In this document: positions 1 to 11,844 of the stretch, piece after piece
How positions within the stretch are numbered: the first letter of the stretch is position 1
Layout of the letters: every line of letters starts with the position of its first letter
Source of the DNA: Protopterus annectens
Lineage: Eukaryota > Chordata > Ceratodontiformes > Protopteridae
Direction of reading: 5' to 3'
DNA length: 64,000 nt
Assembly: GCF_019279795.1 (NCBI RefSeq)
Contig: NC_056743.1
Location: 1,783,971,966 to 1,784,035,965 of the forward strand
Made by a program: the position numbers and the translations under genes
The notes under the pieces: model-generated
What the model saw: the letters and a program-made list of their open reading frames with translations, nothing else
The model's database searches: none
Told to the model about the DNA's origin: nothing

Positions 1-705
1 AGAAGGATGAAACCCTAACTATGACCACATGGATCCAGAACACAGAGGGTTGACATCCTTACTATGAACACATGGCCTGTGACTAATAAACAACTCATCC
101 TTCATGTTAAACATGAAGTTTTCTGGGTGCTGAGGTTTTTTCCACTTCCCAAAAGATGAGCTGTAGGTGAACTGATATACAATGCCTGTACATGTGTGTG
201 CTATATGAAAATGAGTGGGTTTGCAGTATGTCCTAAGTCTGCAGCAGTGAACCATTAAGGATTACTTCCTATAGCTTCCTGCAGTGAGTAGTAAAATGGA
301 GTCTGACTTCCCAGCAACCCTGAAATGAATTGAGTAGGTAATTGTAGGAAGAATGACTGAATGAACATACTAGAATGAATTATGTGAGTGGTGTGGTGAA
401 CTACTGTATTCTGGAGAGTAGAAATGGTGGGGGAATATTATGGAGTGGTGCACCATGAGAGACACGTGCACTGTGCATCTGTGGTATATTGGCTATGTCA
501 ACAGATTATGTATGGTAAGAACTAGAATTATTTAGTATTATGCCATATGTTACATAACAGAGAGCACAGTTGAATAGAATAAAACCATATGATACAAAGT
601 AGTGGACTGCTGTTCTTGGGTACATCTAGAGTGAAATAATTACACTGTCCACTGTGGCAGTATTTGTTATATTAAGTGACATGGGTGAGTGAACTTATGT
701 GATTT
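1..705. other. Intergenic, no gene recognised
   Basis: No coding signal or family resemblance was found. From about 370 onward the sequence becomes GT-rich and contains scattered relatives of the TGAGGTATGGTGTGG motif that forms the tandem array downstream, so this may be its decayed edge. Confidence 0.4.
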
Positions 706-719
706 ATTCAGGTAATATA

Positions 720-2135
720 ATCAGTAGTTGCAAGTACTGTGGTGTGGTGTGTGGTGTGTTGTGGTGTGTAGTATGTTCTGGTGTGAGGTATGGTATGGTG
801 TGCAGTATGTAATGGTGTGAGATATGGGGTGGTGTGAGTTATGCTGTGGTGTGAGGTATTGTATGGAGTGAGGTATGTTATAGTGTGAGATATGCTGTGG
901 TGTAAGGTGTGGTGTGGAGTGAGGTATGTTGTGGTGTGAGGTAAGTTGTATTGTGAGGTATGATGTGGTGTGAGGTATGGTTTGGAGTGAGGTATGTTGT
1001 GATGTGAGTTATTGTATGGAGTGAGGTATATTGTAGTGTGAGATATGCTGTGGTGTGAGGTATGGTATGGTGTGAGGTACATTGTGGTGTGAGTATGGTG
1101 TAGTGTGAGGCATGGTGTCGTGTGAGGAATGGCATGATGTGAGGTATGGTGTGAGTTATGTTGTGGTGTGAGGTATAGTGTAGTGAGAGGTATGTTGTGG
1201 TGTGAGGTATGATGTGGTGTAAGGTATGGTTTGGAGTGAGGTATGGTGTGGTGTGAGTATGGTGTAGTGTGAGGTATGGTGTGATGGGAGGTATGGTGTG
1301 AGTTATGTTGTGGTGTGAGGTATGGTGTAGTGAGAGGTAACTTGTGGTGTGAGGTATGATTTGGAGTGAGGTATGTTGTGATGTGAGTTATTGTATGGAG
1401 TGAGGTATGTTGTAGTGTGAGATATGCTGTTGTGTGAGGTATGGTATGGTGAGTATACTGTAGTGTGAGGCATGGTGCAGTGTGAGGAATGGCGTGATGT
1501 GAGGTATGGTGTGAGTTATGTTGTGGTGTGAGGTATAGTGTAGTGAGAGGTATGTTGTGGTGTGAGGTATGGTGAAGTGAAGTATGTTGTGGTGTGAGGT
1601 ATGATGTGGTGTGAGGTATGGTTTGTAGTGAGGGATGGTGTGGTGTGAGGTACATTGTGGTGTGAGTGTGGTGTAGTGTGAGGTATAGTGTGATGTGAGG
1701 AATGGCATGATGTCATGTATGGTGTGAGTTATGGTGTGGTGTGAGGTATGGTGTGGTATGTGGTATGTTGCGGTATGAGGTGTAGTGTGGTGGGAGGTAT
1801 GGTGTGGAGTGAAATATGGTGTTGAGTGAGGTATGCTGTGGGGTGATTTATAATGTGGTGGGAGATATGCTGTAGAGTGAGGTATGGTGTAGAATGAGGT
1901 ATGTTGTGGTGTGATGTGTGCTGTGGAGTAAGATATGGTGTGGAGTGAGCTATGGTGTGGTGTGAGGTACGCTGTGGAGTGAGGTATGTTGTTGAGTTAG
2001 GTATGTTGTGGTGTGATTTATGAAGTGGTGGGATGTATGCTGTGGAGTGAGGTATGGTTTAGAATGAGGTATGTTGTGGTGTGAGGTGTGCTGTGGAGTG
2101 AGGTATGGTGTGGTGTGAGGTATGCTGTGGTGTGT
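720..2135. repeat. 15-bp GT-rich minisatellite array
   Basis: About 1.4 kb of tandem, diverged copies of a roughly 15-bp unit close to TGAGGTATGGTGTGG. There is a higher-order period: the 60 bases at 1141-1200 are identical to 1501-1560, 360 bp apart (24 units), and the segments around them match with small indels. A second period of about 170 bp appears near the 3' end (1843 versus 2013). Because the unit is a multiple of three and lacks stops on the minus strand, long Thr/His/Pro-rich open frames arise there by chance and should not be called genes. Confidence 0.9.
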
Positions 2136-2925
2136 TGCTAAATAGCAAGGTAATGTAATGTGTTATACGCAATGTGGTTATTTAATGTACTATAGTAATA
2201 AATTAGGAGTACAAAGCTGAGTAATATAGTGTGATTTGTGGTGTGATTTGCCATTAGATGGAATTTTATTGTATGTAGCATGGAGTTATTTGGTGCATTA
2301 GAATAATATATTTACAAGCATAAAGCTGTGTGACATGGTGTGGCATTGTGTGGTGTGGGAGAATGTGTTTCTTAAAGTTAAGTGGTGCATTGGAATTATG
2401 AAATTTGTCAGTGGGAGATGATCACAGTTATGATGTCACTGTATGATATTCGTGGCAGGAAAATGTAATATGTTATGTGGAATAAAACTGAGCGAAGCTG
2501 TGTGGCAGGGTAGCATATGGTGATTTGTGAAAAAGAGTGAAGTGGCAGCTGTGGCAAGATAATATCACATTCTACACAAAGTGAAATTGTGTAACGTGGT
2601 GTGTCAGAGTGATATACCAAGGAATATTTCTCTGCATTCCATGGTATGGTACAGTGTAGAAGGATATAATAATTTGAGTGACTTGGCAAAGCTGAGTAAC
2701 TTAATGAAGTATGCCAGAGTAAGTCAAGTGATGATGCATGATTTTGTGCTGAGATGTAGGATAACATGTTGTATGGCATAAAAATGAGTGAAGGCATGTG
2801 TGTGTTGTGCTTCACTGTACTGTGGTATCCAGTCCTATAAATGAAGTGATGAAGAGGGAAGGGGTATTCTGCGATGTATGTTGAAGACAGAGTGGTATGA
2901 CATACGAAGTAAAACACACTGTAGA
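2136..2925. repeat. Degenerate GT-rich continuation of the array
   Basis: Loose, AT-interrupted relatives of the upstream array, such as repeated AGTGTGATTTG and GCATAAAGCTG-like stretches. The period is unclear, perhaps 80-130 bp. No gene is supported. Confidence 0.35.
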
Positions 2926-3545
2926 CTATGGAAGTGAAAACAAATATATATATATTTTTTCAAAATGCTTCATAAAGTTTAAACTTTTAACAGAAATTCA
3001 ATCTTTTCATGCTGTTTCTCACGTATTTTAATTGCATGTAATAACATATTACTGGTGGTTTGTCTACAAGTAATAAAATATTTGTTGGTCTTAAATTGCA
3101 TGCTATTTCCTTTCTCTAGATATAATATTTACTTCAAAGTGTAAAGATAGATGTCAATGGAATTTCTTAATTACTTGGTGGGAACATTCTGTTCTTTTCT
3201 TTTATTTTATTAACTGATTCTAAGTACAAACTTTACCCTTGGGTAAATCAGATACAAAAGATAAATGGCACTTCAAAGGAAGATTAATTCCTTGAAATAT
3301 TGACTGAACATGCGGATAAGATTGTATATTCCAGAACAGCAACAAATTCACCAAGCAGTTATGAAAATTGCTAAACATTATTTGCTAGACATTAACAGCA
3401 TATGCCAGAAATATAAAGTTTATAAAGATGATTCACAAAGTAATTTGCATCTGCTTTGTACTCACATAGAGTTGCTGGTACAAACTTAATTTGCAGCACC
3501 AATATCTTCTGAAACATTTTTATTTTATTAGACTTTTGGAAATTA
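2926..3545. other. AT-rich, no gene recognised
   Basis: AT-rich sequence with no recognisable coding signal. The last 200 bases may be the decayed upstream part of the Gypsy element that follows. Confidence 0.3.
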
Positions 3546-4558
3546 GCTGTGTGGCATTAAGGTTGCATAAAGCGTACAAAGAGAAGTATTATGCAGAACT
3601 TTTATTGGCCAAAAAGTAGGCAAGGCAGGGGATAAGGTAAGGTCAACTCTCCTTTGATGCCTTTGCCTGTGATTGAGAAGCCATTTCAGATGGTAGCTAT
3701 GGATATTGTGGGGCCTCTGAGTACCCCAAGTTCCACAGGGAAGACGAATATCTTAGTGGTAATAGATTATGCTACCAGATACCCTGAGGCAGTGGCATTT
3801 TCCTCCATTATGGCAGAAAAGGTGGAAAATGCTTTGTTAGAGATTTTCAGCAGGATAAGTTTTCCCAAAGAAATACTGACTGACAGAGGTGCCAGTTTCA
3901 TGTCAGACAGGCTGGCTTGTCTGTGGAAGCACTGTGGGGTGAAGCAGCTAAAGAACACCCCTTACCATTCCCAGACTAATGGTCTGGTGGAGAGGTTAAA
4001 CTCTACACTAAAGACCATGCTATGTGCATTTGCAGATCAGTTCAAGAGGGAGTGAGACAAATATTTTCCCCATCTGTTGTTTGCTTACAGAGAAGTGCCT
4101 CAGGAATCCACAGGTTTTTCACCCTCCGAGTTGTATAGGCATAGGGTGAGGGACCTCTAGATTTGAATCAAGATGAGTGGGAGGGTGAGTGTGAATCCCA
4201 CAAGGAGTCTGTAGTGGCATATGTCCTAAACCTCAGGACAAGGCTCAGGGAACTCATGGGCTTGGCCCAAAAGAACCTGGCAGAAGCCCAACAGTAGAAA
4301 AAGGTTTGGTATGACAGCAATGCTTGAGTTAGAGAGTATGCTATAGGGCAGCAAGTTATGGTTCTCATTCCTGACAGACACAGTAAGTTGCAGGCAGCTT
4401 GGGAGGGACCCTTTAAGGTGGTAAGGAAGGTTAGTGATGTTAACTACATGGTAGAACTGCTAGGCAGGAGGCAGGGGCATAAACTGTACCATGTTAACAT
4501 GATGAAACCTTACCATGGCAGGGAGGCACTTGTGCTAAATACTGGCAGTAGGAGGTAG
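3546..4558 (+). pseudogene. Ty3/Gypsy integrase remnant
   Basis: The 3' end of a pol gene from a Ty3/Gypsy-type LTR retrotransposon. An ILQNFYWPK-like motif near 3590 is what follows the integrase zinc finger in this family. The open frame at 3654-4055 carries the catalytic core: Asp in AMDIVGP (residue 17), Asp in LTDRGASF (77) and Glu in NGLVERLNS (113). The second Asp and the Glu are separated by 35 residues, the classic D,D35E spacing. A stop at 4053 interrupts the frame; the coding sense (LLFAYREVPQ, then STGFSPSEL) continues behind it. The frame at 4358-4558 holds a GPF/Y-type C-terminal module (EGPFKVVRKV). No reverse transcriptase is visible upstream, so the element is truncated. Family placement is firm; lineage within Gypsy is not. 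Confidence 0.85.
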
Positions 4559-5734
4559 GAGGAGTTTGAGGGGGATCTATGGCTACAGGGAGCCAGCTAG
4601 AAAAATTCAAAATTACTATGGTGCAAGGGCACTGGAACCATTGAGTGGGGGGGAGGGAGCACACTTTTTGTCTTGTCTAGTCCCCTGCACTTTTTGTCTA
4701 GTCCCCATGGGCAGAGAAAAAAAAGAAAAGTACTGGAAGCCATGCGTACATATTACAGAGTTATGCCAGACACAACCTAGGCATGAAATTCCATTGCCCG
4801 CATACCTTAGGCACCAAATTCCATTGCCTACCTGAAGGATGCTTCAGGCAAGATGTTTTGGATATATGCTGCTGTGCTGCTTCAGGGATCGTGTTTCTGG
4901 TCAGGCACAGCTTTCAGGTAAGGATATATACTGCTGTGGGGATTATGTTTCAGACACATGCTGCTGCAGGGCATTGATGCCGCCAGGAATATGCTATGTA
5001 CGCTATAGCATACATGAGCTGGGTGGGTAGCAAATGTATTGAAGTTCTTCTTAATCATCCAATATCCACACAAATAAGAAATCTGGACAAAGCCATGAAA
5101 AAAGTGGTACAAATAGGGACAATTTTTAAACATTGCTCTTACAAACTTAAAAAGTTGGTAGAATAACAGGTTTTGCATTAGCATGAATTTTCTAAAGGGC
5201 ATGTCTGTCATTATTTTATAACTTTAATCTTTAATGATTTGCCACTTATTTGCCAGAAAGCCACAATTTTATGAAAAATGGACCAAAAATATAAGGCAAA
5301 AATCTGGACATTTTGCGAAAATCTATACAGTTGAGAGGTATGCATGTTGGTTAAGTGCTAATCTAAAGCTGACTCACATTTCGAACCAGTACTCAACACT
5401 TGTTTGCATGGGAAAAAAGTAATAAGCCCCATCCAGGTCTTCTGTCTTTTTTTTAATTACTCTTTGCTGCCTGGAAAGGCAGGACTGTTTCAGTAAAGAA
5501 AAGCAAATTACCTTTATTTTGCTTGAAGGGTGAACACCAGCAACAGACAAAAAGTCTTCAGATATCTCGTAAGTTCAGAGGGGTAGAGATACTGAATGCA
5601 TGTGGCGGGAAGAGGCATGACACTGATAGTTTTTAACTTTATTTCTTGTCTGAAAATTGCATTTGTATTGGTGGGCTGTCTAATTCCATTAAATACAGCT
5701 GCAGCTAGTTAATATATCAGCCACTTATGGTATG
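4559..5734. other. Possible 3' flank of the Gypsy element; no gene
   Basis: A purine-rich stretch GAGTGGGGGGGAGGG near 4640 is placed where a polypurine tract would lie downstream of integrase, but no LTR boundary can be proven. A short local repeat is present (AAATTCCATTGCC twice, 4787-4830). The rest, to 5734, is AT-rich with no recognisable content. Confidence 0.3.
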
Positions 5735-6012
5735 CCACAGTGGTATGGCGGTAGCGTTGTTACCACACAGCAAGAGGTTCTCCCGTTCGATGCTGGGCTT
5801 GGGAGTGCCTTCTGTGCGGAGTCTGCATGTCCTCCCCGCGGTTGGGTAGCATTCGAAAGACATGCGTGCGTAAATGGGTGTGCCTTCGTTGAAGGTTGGG
5901 CATCGAGCTGGCACCTCGGCGTTTCGTAAAAATCTACTGCCAATCATTAGCGGACCGGAGTTCCACTGTGGCGACCCCTTACCGGGAAAAGCCGAAAGAC
6001 AAACAACAACAA
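5735..6012 (+). repeat. tRNA-derived SINE, DANA/V-SINE-like
   Basis: The head resembles a tRNA: an A-box-like TGGTATGGCGGTAGCG and a B-box-like CCCGTTCGATGC, with CACAGCAAGAGGTTCT between them. The middle part (TGCGGAGTCTGCATGTCCTC) and the 3' part (CCACTGTGGCGACCCC, then AAGCCGAAAGAC) match the layout I know from zebrafish DANA/HE1 elements of the V-SINE superfamily. The tail is (AAC)n. A second copy with the same 3' end lies at 11246-11425 in reverse. The identity is from memory of the family, without a database search. Confidence 0.75.
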
Positions 6013-9000
6013 CAACTGTTTGAGCTTATGAATAAATTGCTGATTTGACACTTCTGGTTCTATCACAATCGTGCCTATTGCAGCTGAATCAAAAGCTGGT
6101 ATTTTTTTTTTTTCTAAAAAAAAGCTGGTAATCTTGCTTAGTTATTAATGCTGGGTTCTAAAGTTTGTTGTGTTAATGTACTGCACGTGCTGCTTTTGTT
6201 GTTGTGCCAGCTACTTTTGTGGTGATTTCCTTGCAGGTTGTAGTCAAAGAGATTGCATATTTCTGTTCTGTCTCTCTCTCTTTCTCTACAGAAAGGCAAT
6301 TTAGAACTGACAAAGTGTTTTTTTTTTACTTCAAATTAACACCCATGGATCTAAACACCATGCAAACACTTTTCAGGCTTCCTTAAACAGTTGACTTGCC
6401 AATTAATGTTAGGCAGAAAAAGAAACAGAAGAGTATACATAAAAATTATACTACTATTGTTAAATCATGAATAGTCTACAGTAGACATGTTCATTTTGTC
6501 ACTTATTCATAGTTTGACATTTACATTCCTATTTTAAAAACTGGTCTGGGAGAGCTACAGTTTATTGAGGCCATGGTATGAAACCCAGTTGTGGAAGGTA
6601 GAAAAATGTATTGTCAATGTTCGCTTACAGTACAATATACTGGATATTTTGCTATTTGCTTGTCAGTAATTATGAATATATGCAATATTCGTACCTGTAA
6701 TCAGTATTTCCAAAAGCAAGCAACTTACAAATCATCGCATGGCATCAAGTGAAGCAGTAAGTAGATTGTGCTGATGAAATCTGTCGTTTATATTTGCACT
6801 GTAAATTGTGCATCTTTAGAGATATTTTTAGTATTACTTATATAGCTAAATAAGCATATTTTTCATTTTTTTGTAAATATCTCAATAAACAAGCAGTCAG
6901 AGAAAAGTGAAAGTTCATGTCTGGCCAATACATGTGTTATGATTAGTGTGTAGGGTGTGCAGTTTTCAAGAAATGACATTTTGTGAAACTAAAGACAAAT
7001 ATCATTCTGAGGTTACAAGTTTTAAAATAGTTATATTTGCTTGCATTATATTTTTAATTTGATTTTTTTTCAGAAAATGGTGTTGAATGAGTGTAGGATG
7101 TTAGATATATGACATTCCAGAAATGAGAGGTGCTGATGAGTTAAGGAGAAAGAGAAAAGCAGATTAGACTGCCTAGGCATCCAGGAACACATGTGAACAA
7201 CTTTGGGTAGTGCAGATTGTTAATTTGTTATTTAGTAGGCACAGTACATATTTAATACTATGTGTATGCACAGTTAGGTATACCTGATGGTTAATGTTAC
7301 TCAGGCTCAAACACTGTACCTTAGGTACAAGAGCCTGAATTCTCTACCTATACCACCACATGTGATTCAAGGCATTGAGTGAGGATTTTGCAAGGAGCTG
7401 AGAGCTTCAGGAGAAGAGACATTTAGTTCTGCTTATGCCAAGTCTGCTTGCATTGTTAGTAACACAACAGGTCGTATACTTGCTTTTGATGCAGAAGGCT
7501 GTGGGTACTACTCCCACAGTATGCAGATGGATCACTGATACTGTACTGTGTTGTACTTTAAAGGGAATGGATGCTGCAGTCCTATGAATGTCCTTCTCTG
7601 GAGTTACCTAGTAACTATAAACCTATCAGTTTGCCATCCATTCCCTATTGTAATATTACTAGCTTATCATTTTAATGTAACATAAGCAATTTATTCTTCA
7701 AGGGGAACAGGCACTTTATTTGTTGATGAAACAATGAAATATAAAGTTGTTTGCTAGCAGCAACCTCTTCTTTAGTTACAGATCCATTTAATGTGGAATT
7801 ATTTAGATGACTTTACTCAGAGATTTTGCATATTTACTAATACTGGTGGATTGTAATGACAGAAGTCTGAGTGGCCATTTATGGTTGAAATTTTCTGAAA
7901 TCGGTAGATTTGTCATTATTGTTCATATATTTTGTTTCATTACTTACTAGAAGACTATTCAAAACTACAAATTTAAAACACATTCAAACAAGTGGTGGTG
8001 TATTATACAAGGAATATAATTTAATAAAATCAGGAAGGTGAATCAAAGAAAGCATACATGTATACATGGCCCTAAAAATGTGTAAGGAGCCAGTTGTTTG
8101 AAAGCCCAGAGGTAAGCTTAGTCCTCCACTGGTCAGATGTAGAATGAATGTGGATTTTCATGCCCTTTCTATGAATGTGAATTTCAAGGGCAGAGAAGTT
8201 TACTGCTCATGCTAAGTCTGTTTTCATTGCAAGACTGTATCGTTTCTTCAGCAAATGGTTCAGTGTTTGTGTTATTTTATTTCAATTTCTGTAATCAGTG
8301 TAGAAGTAAATAAGAAAACAGTATGCATGCTGACAGGTTTGAACTGTGTTTATGGTAACTGAGGAGAAATATCCAAGTAATGGAACACTGGAGTGGCTGG
8401 GGAAGGGGCTGCTGCTGGAGCGGCAGGGGTTTACAGACTACCCATTCAAGTAAAATTAAGCTCATCCCTCTCCGTATTCAAATGCAACTTGGATCTAAGG
8501 ATGGGTAATAGAAAATGTACTCCAGGATTACCCCTCATGCCACTAATGGATAGAAGCATTTCCTAAATGCTGCATCCTTTAGATGGGTCCCCTCAAATTC
8601 TCTGTGGTATGATCACAGTTATTCTCACTAGGATTAATGTACAATTATCAGCCATGGGACAGCTAAGACCAATCAGGAAATGTTAATTCAAGCACCAAAA
8701 GGGAAATTGGCTAAGCTTAAAATGTCCTCTAAGTGAACCTATGTTGTGGTAGTAAATAGTTTTTAAAAAATTGCCCTTTTTAGATCACTAAGTGCCCCTA
8801 TCACCCTCTGCCCCCCTGTCTTCAACAGCTTCCGGCGTCTATGCTATGGTAGCACCTAGGGTTGCAGGCATATGATATGACAGTGCAGCACCACAGTGGG
8901 GTTAGCAATGCCAACGCAGATGGGCTCTCAAGACAGGGAATGGTGTAATGTATTCCCAGAGGATCATCCCTCTCAAGCAATGCTTCTCAAAGGTCACTTG

Positions 9001-9440
9001 AAAAACTAGCTTGAGTCTGGGAGGGTGAGTAAAGGAGGTACTGCCAGCACAGCTAGCTAGAATTTTGTAAATAATCATGTGTCATTTGTGAATATCAACA
9101 TGATTTATATGCTTGTGTCACAAATGTATTAGAACTGTATGTCATATAAGATGGTTTGTACAAACATGTCTGCTGAAGAGATATTTTGTAGAGTACCCAG
9201 CTTAGAGATGTGTCCACAGTGTTCCCTACTGGGAGAGAACAGCAATATACATAAACTATTGTAACTGTGTAATGAATATATATTTAACAGTGGAAACTGA
9301 AACATAGAAGGTTAACTTGCAAAACACCAGAAAAATAACTGAAATTAAATTATTTTATAACTGCACCATAAAAGATGGTTTCAATGCAGCAATGAGACAT
9401 GATGTCTAAAACTAGGGAGCCTTCTGCATTGTCTTGTAAG
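6013..9440. other. Long AT-rich stretch without a gene
   Basis: No coding region is supported on either strand. A weak SINE-like candidate near 7470 is listed separately. A segment at 8340-8375 (TGTTTATGGTAACTGAGGAG) resembles 24675-24710 inside the hAT element (TGTTTATGGCAACTGGGGAG), suggesting another old repeat. Confidence 0.4.
7468..7610 (+). repeat. Weak tRNA-derived SINE candidate
   Basis: CTTGCTTTTGATGCAGAAGG followed by GTGGGTACTACTCCCACAG looks like a tRNA anticodon arm and T-arm, the latter containing a degenerate B box (GGGTACTACTCCC). It is followed by TTTAAAGGGAATGGATGCTG. A poly-A or repeat tail is not visible, and only one copy is seen, so this remains tentative. Confidence 0.3.
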
Positions 9441-9444
9441 TGTT

Positions 9445-10166
9445 TTATTGTTTTATGTCTTCCAGCAGCTGCAAAGATCTGAGGGCTATGTATTTTTCAC
9501 ATGTAGATGCTAAAGGCTGGCAGTTTCTAGCAATGGAGGTTTAGCTTGAGAACTTAAGTCAGATGACAAAAAGTGATGTCATCCTGTAAGACAACCCAGC
9601 AGTAATATTTGAGATATTAATTTAAGAACTCTCTGAGAGAGACAGTCCATTCTGTATTTTGTCTTTGACCTGATAAGAAGACCTATTCACCACACTTGCC
9701 TTGCTCTGTAAGTAAGTTAACTAGAGTACAGTAATTCTGTTTGATTTAGTCAGGAATATAGAGAAGTATAGCTTAGATGTTTTCTGTATTTATTTGAGAC
9801 TGTCCTGCAATGTTGTTTTAAGTATTTCCTGTGATTTTAAACTCTGATATAACTGATTATTTACTGTGTATTTTCTTGCTCTTTTATTATTTATTATTAA
9901 ATATATTTAAACCTTATCATTGTGGATGATATTTGTGAGACATATTTAAGTTCTGTGAGCACTTGCATATTTATTTAATGACACTGCGGGCCACTCCTAA
10001 TAGCCTTACTCTTGGTCAAACTACCATTTGTATTGATAGTAACATCACACAGTAAGATTGGGCACCCTTTGTTAAGAGCTTTGAAGTAGCTAATAAGGAG
10101 TGACTGGTGGCAGTAATAACTTATAGTCTGGGCAGAAGGGGGCATAGCTAGTAAACTTATGCCAGC

Positions 10167-10241
<75 letters not shown>

Positions 10242-10598
10242 TTTTAAATTTAAATCAAACCTCAGAGAGTCTGTGTGTCAGCTACTCGGGCAGAGACATG
10301 AAGCACTGGTTGGACAGAGAGAGTGTTGGAGGCCTTGGCTTGGTCACTCAGTTGAGATCTCAAGTCTATAGCTTTGCCATTGGGGAGTCTTACTGGAGAT
10401 CTGGAGAAGGAGAAAGAAACCAGCCTCAGACTGACATTGGTCTCTGTGTGCTCTTAAGGGAAGTTGCACTTGATGCAGAGAGCTACATCTGGAAATACTA
10501 TGTGTGTACCAGTCATCCTTCCCAATGTACATCCTCCACTGGTGCTAGTGATGAGAACTGAGGCTCCTTGATTACTGGGCCTGTGGTGGGGCGTCACA
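9445..10598 (+). repeat. LTR copy in plus orientation
   Basis: This segment is collinear with the reverse complement of 33253-34315. Shared stretches include CTTGCCTTG, TTAGTCAGGAATATAG, TTATTAAATATATTTAA, GACTGGTGGCAGT with TTATAGTCTGGGCA, TTGATGCAGAGAG and GGCTCCTTGATTACTGG. The other copy begins with TG next to a polypurine tract and ends in CA; the matching end here is GCGTCACA at 10598. The 5' boundary is uncertain by tens of bases. No internal retrotransposon genes follow, so it may be a solo LTR. The 64-70 bases of (TG)n inside it replace a short TTTGTGTGTGAA in the other copy. Confidence 0.7.
10169..10240. repeat. (TG)n microsatellite
   Basis: About 34 uninterrupted TG dinucleotides ending in TGTATG. 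It sits inside the LTR copy at the place where the other copy has only TTTGTGTGTGAA. Cys-Val open frames through it are artefacts. Confidence 0.97.
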
Positions 10599-11245
10599 GT
10601 AACTTTATAACTGACTAGGTCCCTTAAGTTGCTTGGAGTTTCCCTGTCTAAAACATCTCATTTTTAATAACAAACAGTGAAAATTAAGGGTAAAACAAAA
10701 AAATATATAAATCACAGTAAATCTTCTTGTCTACAAACTATCCCTCCCTTCCTTCCTATAAATAGTGAAAAACAGTGGTAAGAAATAAAACATAAATTAA
10801 AATAAAACTTCTCTTACCAGACATCTTCACAGTAAATCACAAACCAAGACAGGATTGTTTAGATAAATTTTGGATTATAGCAAATAGGATTTAAAATATA
10901 GTTGTTTCATGATAATTAATTAACAGAAATGTTTTGAAAAAAATAAAGAGCAATAAGTTTAAGTTGAATTAAGATCTCATATTAATGTCTTATTTCTAGC
11001 AAGCACTTACACCTTAATGCTTGTGTCATAAATTGCTGTGGCTCTAGTCATTACAGTTTCAGCTTGACCTCTTTTGTATTTCCAGCATTTGACTGTTTTG
11101 TTTTACTTATTGCTATTACTTTTAAATGTGTTTCATATAATACATAAATATTTCTTTATCTTGTCATTTCGTGTAGTCCTAGGCTGTGGCTGAAATAGTC
11201 CCATTGTGGCCAGTTCACTACCTAGTGAACAAAATGTCAATTGTT
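10599..11245. other. AT-rich, no gene recognised
   Basis: AT-rich sequence with no recognisable coding signal or repeat family. Confidence 0.3.
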
Positions 11246-11425
11246 TGTGTCTTTCGGCTTTTCCTGGTTAGGGGTCACCACAGCGGAACTCCAGTCCGCT
11301 AATGATTGGTAGTTGATTTTTACGTGCCGAGTTACCAGCCCTGACGCAAAACCTTCAACGAAGGTACGCCCATTCACGCATGTCTCCATGCAGAAGACGC
11401 TCTAGCTGAGAATCGAACCAGAAAA
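11246..11425 (-). repeat. tRNA-derived SINE, second DANA/V-SINE-like copy
   Basis: Read on the minus strand this carries TGGTTCGATTCTCAGC (B box), AGACATGCGTGAATGGG, AACCTTCGTTGAAGG in reverse sense, ATTAGCGGACTGGAGTTCC and GTGGTGACCCC, then AAAAGCCGAAAGACAC. The same blocks occur in the same order at 5735-6012. The head is truncated before the A box. It also lacks the block between the B box and the CATGCGTG segment, so it is an internally shortened or older copy. Confidence 0.7.
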
Positions 11426-11844
11426 GTCAATAAATAGAAAAAATTAACAACCACCTGCTCCTCTTTTAAAAAAGTTATATAATGCTGCTACTGTTTAGGG
11501 GATGTGGAATAAGCATGGCTGTTTAGTTTTGCATGGTTTATATTCTGTTTAAATTGTGCGTAAAAAAATAATATCGCCAGAAGATTATATACCAGTGTAA
11601 TTGTCAGTATAATGCAGCTGTGATCTTGTTAACTGCATCTGTAAGATATATACGGTAGTTAGCTTGTAAGATATCCCTAACACTGATAATATGTTGATTC
11701 ACAGTTGATATCACTAGACTCTAACCAAACTTCCAGGTTCTAAAGGATTCCACAGACAGATAGTTCATTGGTAAGTAAAACTGACCATTTGACAATTTGG
11801 TTTGCCTAGGAATGGCCCCCAAATGCACACATAGTATTTTCTTA
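11426..11844. other. No gene recognised
   Basis: AT-rich sequence between a SINE and a LINE remnant; nothing identifiable. Confidence 0.3.

Noticed and set aside
708-1655. 315-codon minus-strand open frame
   Set aside because: It is the translation of a 15-bp minisatellite; period three and lack of stop codons create it.
5717-5947. Short overlapping open frames over a GC-richer patch, as a gene or CpG island
   Set aside because: The patch is a SINE and its composition explains the open frames.
10159-10561. Cys-Val-rich open frames on the plus strand
   Set aside because: They translate the (TG)n tract and adjoining LTR sequence.
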